A DNA stretch of 64,000 bases from the NCBI GenBank assembly GCA_964016985.1, contig OZ024837.1, positions 37,330,591 through 37,394,590 of the forward strand, read 5' to 3'. Positions within the stretch are counted from its first letter, which is position 1. Each line of letters opens with the position of its first letter. This document shows, piece after piece, positions 61,027-64,000 of this stretch. Both the position numbers and the translations under genes were made by a program. This DNA is from Anodontia alba (lineage: Eukaryota; Mollusca; Bivalvia; Lucinida; Lucinidae). Under the pieces are notes generated by a model. It saw nothing but the letters and a program-made list of their open reading frames with translations, made no database searches and was not told where the DNA came from.

Positions 61027-61310
61027 ACCGAGTCGCAGCAATTCCTACAAGACTGCATGCGCTCGCAGCATTTCCTACAAGACTCATGCGCTCACAGCAT
61101 TTCCTACAAGATTGCATGCGCTCGCAGCGTTTCCTAAAATCTTATGCGCTCGCAGCATTTCCTACAAGATCTCATGCGCTATCACATTTCCTACAAGACT
61201 GCATACGCTCGCAGCATTTCCTACAAGATTGCATGCGCTCGCAGCATTTCCCACAATATTGCCTGCGCTCGCAGTATTTCCTACAAGATTGCATGCGTGC
61301 CCAGAGAAGA
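61027..61310 (+). repeat. 30-bp minisatellite, about 9 units
   Basis: The unit catgcgctcgcagcatttcc tacaagattg varies in a few bases; two units are shortened. Because 30 is a multiple of 3, long open frames (MRSQHFLQDC repeats) arise. It runs straight into a family G hairpin (cctgcgcattttcgcaggct gatca). Confidence 0.93.
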
Positions 61311-61460
61311 CACAGCTCAGCCTGCGCATTTTCGCAGGCTGATCAGGGTAATCGCAGACCGCTTGAAGACGCTTTGGATTCCTTGCTACCTATGGAGGGC
61401 CCTGCGAAGACTTTGGGCAGACTGTTGGATGATATCGTGATAACAAACTCATAACAAAAT

Positions 61461-61640
61461 GTCATAAATGTTCCAACAAGAGGCAGAGCTCTTTTAGATC
61501 CAATTTTAGTTCCTGACGATCTTATTGTTTACGATTCGGGAGTTTTATCTATTCCTAATGAAATAACAGATCATTCTGCTACATACATACTGCTTCCACT
61601 TAATTATTCATTTTCATCAGCAGGGTATGGTATTGAATTT
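61461..61640 (+). pseudogene. Retrotransposon endonuclease C-terminal fragment
   Basis: Reads VINVPTRGRALLDPILVPDD, then LIVYDSGVLSIPNEITDHSA TYILLPL. The NxPTR...LLDPI...ITDHSA pattern is the end of LINE apurinic-type endonucleases, with the SDH/TDH catalytic His motif. Stop at 61641-61643. The 5' part is absent. Confidence 0.8.
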
Positions 61641-62619
61641 TAATCATAGTATTATTGATTTTGTTGAGAGTCATAAGCATCTAGGGATAACATTTTCTTG
61701 CAATGGTCAATGGCATACACACATCGAGACAATTCAAAAGGGGGCTTATAAGATACTTGGCATTATGCGGAAGCATAAATATAGTTTCAGCAGACAAGCA
61801 TTAAATCAGATGTATGTATCTAATGTAAGACCTCTGCTGGAATATTCGTCGATTGTATGGGACGGATGTACGGAGCAAGATAAAACTGCATTAGAAAGAC
61901 TTCAAAATGAGGCTGCAAGAATAGTCACTGGTCTCACACGATTTACTTCTATTGTTAACTTATATAAAGAATGTGGTTGGGACTCACTTGCAGATCGAAG
62001 GTATTTTCAGAAAATGTGCTTCATGTATAAGTGTTCGAATAATCTGGTACCAGACTATATATCTAATATCATTCCACCACGTGTTGCTGACGTTTCAAAT
62101 TACCCATTACGCAATCGAGACAATTTTTCAAATATATACAACCGCACAGAAACTGCCCGCAGATCTTGCATTCCGTCTTCTGTAACTCACTGGAATAGCC
62201 TTCGCGCTAATATTAGAGAAGCAGATACTTACTTATCTTTTCGTAAAAAACTCAAAGACGAAGTCTTATGCAATGCGAATGTCCCTTTATACTTTTTTAA
62301 AGGTCAAAGAAAGCTGTCAGTGCTACACGCAAGAATCCGCAACAGTTGTAGTGATTTAAAGTCTGACTTGTTTCAAAATCATCTAACAGATGACAAGAAG
62401 TGCACTTGTGGCTATGACAATGAAAATGCCATTCATTACTTTTTTGAATGTAGTAATTACACTCATCAAATAATAATAATGTTTCAGCAAACCAGACACT
62501 TTCATCCACTCAGTTTAAATGCAGTTTTGTTTGGGAAAACTTCTCTCTCGGACGAGGATAACTTTGTTCTTTTTCAGGCAATTCAACAATATATTAAAGA
62601 TTCCAGGCGATTCGAATAA
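61627..62619 (+). CDS. LINE reverse transcriptase C-terminal ORF (330 aa)
   Basis: Begins MVLNFNHSIIDFVESHKHLG, the thumb region just after the palm (KHLGITFS). Then YVSNVRPLLEYSSIVWDGC (typical VRPxLEYxxxVW block), LERLQNEAARIVTGLTRFTS, and a Cys/His end CTCGYDNENAIHYFFEC. The ORF is uninterrupted to TAA at 62617, so the insertion is fairly recent or the frame is preserved by chance. It cannot be active because YxDD is missing. Jockey/CR1-like clade is a guess. Confidence 0.85.
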   Translation: MVLNFNHSIIDFVESHKHLGITFSCNGQWHTHIETIQKGAYKILGIMRKHKYSFSRQALNQMYVSNVRPLLEYSSIVWDGCTEQDKTALERLQNEAARIVTGLTRFTSIVNLYKECGWDSLADRRYFQKMCFMYKCSNNLVPDYISNIIPPRVADVSNYPLRNRDNFSNIYNRTETARRSCIPSSVTHWNSLRANIREADTYLSFRKKLKDEVLCNANVPLYFFKGQRKLSVLHARIRNSCSDLKSDLFQNHLTDDKKCTCGYDNENAIHYFFECSNYTHQIIIMFQQTRHFHPLSLNAVLFGKTSLSDEDNFVLFQAIQQYIKDSRRFE

Positions 62620-62680
62620 TTCCGCAGAATATAGTCCAAACTCATGCACTGTTTAAATTCTGGAGGACGGCTGACACTGA

Positions 62681-62763
<83 letters not shown>
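62681..62763. repeat. (ATCT)n microsatellite, about 21 repeats
   Basis: A pure tetranucleotide run inside the LINE 3' UTR. Confidence 0.98.
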
Positions 62764-62929
62764 ACGCTAGAAAAGAATTATTTATTCTAGTAGCTATATC
62801 TATATGTTTTCCATGTTGTAATTGTTTATATGTTGTAGGGGGCAGGCTGTAACTAATGTTGTCAGAACTTGTAGCCCAAACCCCATTGCTATTTGAAGCA
62901 ATAAAATATGTTTAAACTAAAAAATATGC

Positions 62930-63165
62930 ACCGGCTGATCTGTCTACACCGGGCGCACATGCAAACTTGTAAAAATGTTGTGCCCTGGCACCAATATTAA
63001 AAATGCGCCCCAAAGCAAACTAAAGGTGGCACATACTTTCTTATTATACCTCACCCTCAAACTGTGTTTGTGGTGGGGATATACTGTTTGCGTGTCCGTC
63101 CTTCTGTCCGATTCGTAATAGTTTCTGAGCGGGGATATTTAATAAGCATTGCATATTGACATTTC
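62930..63165. other. Family G remnant and a tccgtcc-type repeat
   Basis: 62930-63000 has gcaccggctgatctgtctac accgggcgcacatgcaaact tg. 63050-63115 has ataccTCACCCTCaaactg and gcgtgtccgtccttctgtcc g, similar in style to 21418-21490. Confidence 0.45.
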
Positions 63166-63174
63166 TTGTTTATT

Positions 63175-63322
63175 CATCACGAGAACACGCCTATATAATT
63201 TTGACCCCCTTAAACCCCACTTATTTCTGCTCAAAACATAGATTGTGGGTACTCGTTAGAACGAGTTCGAATCATCCACGGTAAACGAGCTATCCGTGTT
63301 CGAGCCATCGAGGTTATACTGT
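63175..63322. mobile_element. Chimeric MITE: family H left half joined to family C right end
   Basis: catcacgagaacacgcctat ataattttgaccc .. gggtactcgttagaa is family H. It continues as cgagttcgaatcatccacgg taaacgagctatccgtgttc gagccatcgaggttatactg-TA, a family C terminus. Confidence 0.8.
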
Positions 63323-63436
63323 ATTTGGATACCCACTACCTATCTTGAACTATGGATAAATTATTTCTGTAAATGATGTGATCAGACTTCACGAATACTG
63401 TCAGGGTATACCATGAAATACGGCACTCGTTTACTT

Positions 63437-63665
63437 TTAACCCCTAAGATGCCATCACAACAATTGTTGTCCGCTTTGTTGTCTGTCGGTTAGTTTAAAA
63501 GTCATTGTTGCAAACAGTCTGGTCCCAGATCAGACTGCTCCTGTAGGAGCAGTCTGATCAGGGTCCACACTGTTTGCCTGTATGCAAAAATATATTTTGA
63601 AAGTTTTCAGGAAAATGCAGCAGACGACATAAACGGACGACATTTTTAGATGCAGTTTTTCAGTT
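63437..63665. mobile_element. TTAA MITE, GCAAACA core, copy 2 of the 51268 type
   Basis: TTAA-CCCCTAAGATGCC at the left. Perfect tip ccagatcagactgctcctgt aggagcagtctgatca. Right interior ttcaggaaaatgcagcagac gacataaacggacgacattt. The right TTAA was not found. Confidence 0.7.
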
Positions 63666-63669
63666 GTCA

Positions 63670-64000
63670 CTAGTTTGCTGTAAAACGTTCCTGAGGTCTG
63701 GATGATAAAGTATTGTAGGAGAAAACTTCTATCTAAATAGGTAGTTTGCTAACTAGGCTACGTAGCCAAGTTAGGGCAAGGGAGATAACTGTGATATTCA
63801 TTATCTAAGTGCTTCAAAGGTTTTGTGAATAAATATATATGTATATTTCTTTCACAATGAGAATGCAGATTCTTCAGAACCTCATTTTTGTGTTACTTTG
63901 AGTATCAGGGATAATCATTTTGCAACAAAAGTGAAGCTCTTGAGAGTTTTGTTATATCTAAAGTAGCTCCGATGCCAACATTTAAGAAAATACTATAACA
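63670..64000. other. Nothing recognised
   Basis: AT-rich, no gene or inverted repeat identified. Confidence 0.45.

Larger units (their letters stand above)
61440..62905 (+). mobile_element. Internally deleted non-LTR (LINE) retrotransposon
   Basis: Order: end of an AP-type endonuclease domain (about 61461-61614), a deletion junction near 61620, the reverse-transcriptase C-terminal third (61627-62619), a (TATC)n run, then a 3' region with AATAAA at 62900-62905. The endonuclease 5' part and the catalytic palm of the RT are missing. So it is non-autonomous, though the downstream ORF is intact. Confidence 0.85.

Noticed and set aside
61023..61454. 143-codon frame with MRSQHFLQDC repeats
   Set aside because: A 30-bp minisatellite keeps three overlapping frames open; it runs into a dispersed family G repeat.

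Overview
This is intron-rich, extremely repeat-dense eukaryotic DNA, almost certainly from a marine invertebrate and most likely a bivalve mollusc. The grounds are a spliced animal CDC6 gene, a second spliced gene encoding lustrin-like cysteine-rich modules, tRNA-derived SINEs, and a landscape packed with short palindromic MITEs. The species assignment is inference from repeat style, not from a search.

Genes. (1) Positions 112-11930 (+) hold the last seven exons of CDC6, the AAA+ replication-licensing factor. The part seen starts downstream of Walker A and runs through Walker B, sensor 1, sensor 2 and the C-terminal winged helix to the stop codon. All splice sites are canonical and all phases join. 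(2) Positions 41618-56619 (+) hold an unrecognised gene. It has three symmetric phase 1-1 exons, each coding one six-cysteine module, then a 233-codon Ser/Thr/Glu-rich exon with N-glycosylation sequons, then a short acidic terminal exon. Its 5' end was not found. (3) Two retrotransposon fragments are present: a degenerate reverse-transcriptase tail at about 40560-40875 (-), and an internally deleted non-LTR element at about 61440-62905 (+).

Layout. 1-12000: CDC6 exons in introns full of MITEs. 12000-30480: no gene seen; MITEs, SINEs, tandem repeats, an AC and an AT microsatellite. 30480-37560: about 7.1 kb of a 61-bp satellite in diverged blocks, with one SINE insertion. 37560-41600: MITEs and the minus-strand RT fragment. 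41600-56830: the cysteine-rich gene with MITE-filled introns. 56830-64000: MITEs, minisatellites and the LINE fragment.

The most notable signal is the organisation of the palindromic elements. At least four families with different outer arms share one hairpin-tip core around GTACTCATTAGAA. Another set, all ending TTAA-CCC...GGG-TTAA (piggyBac-like), shares a GCAAACAGTG core. There is direct evidence of core or arm exchange (51068-51252 versus 51268-51480) and of a chimeric element (63175-63322). A tandem triplication at 46245-47240 contains a natural empty site that fixes the ends of one palindrome. One TTAA element has inserted exactly at the stop codon of the cysteine-rich gene.
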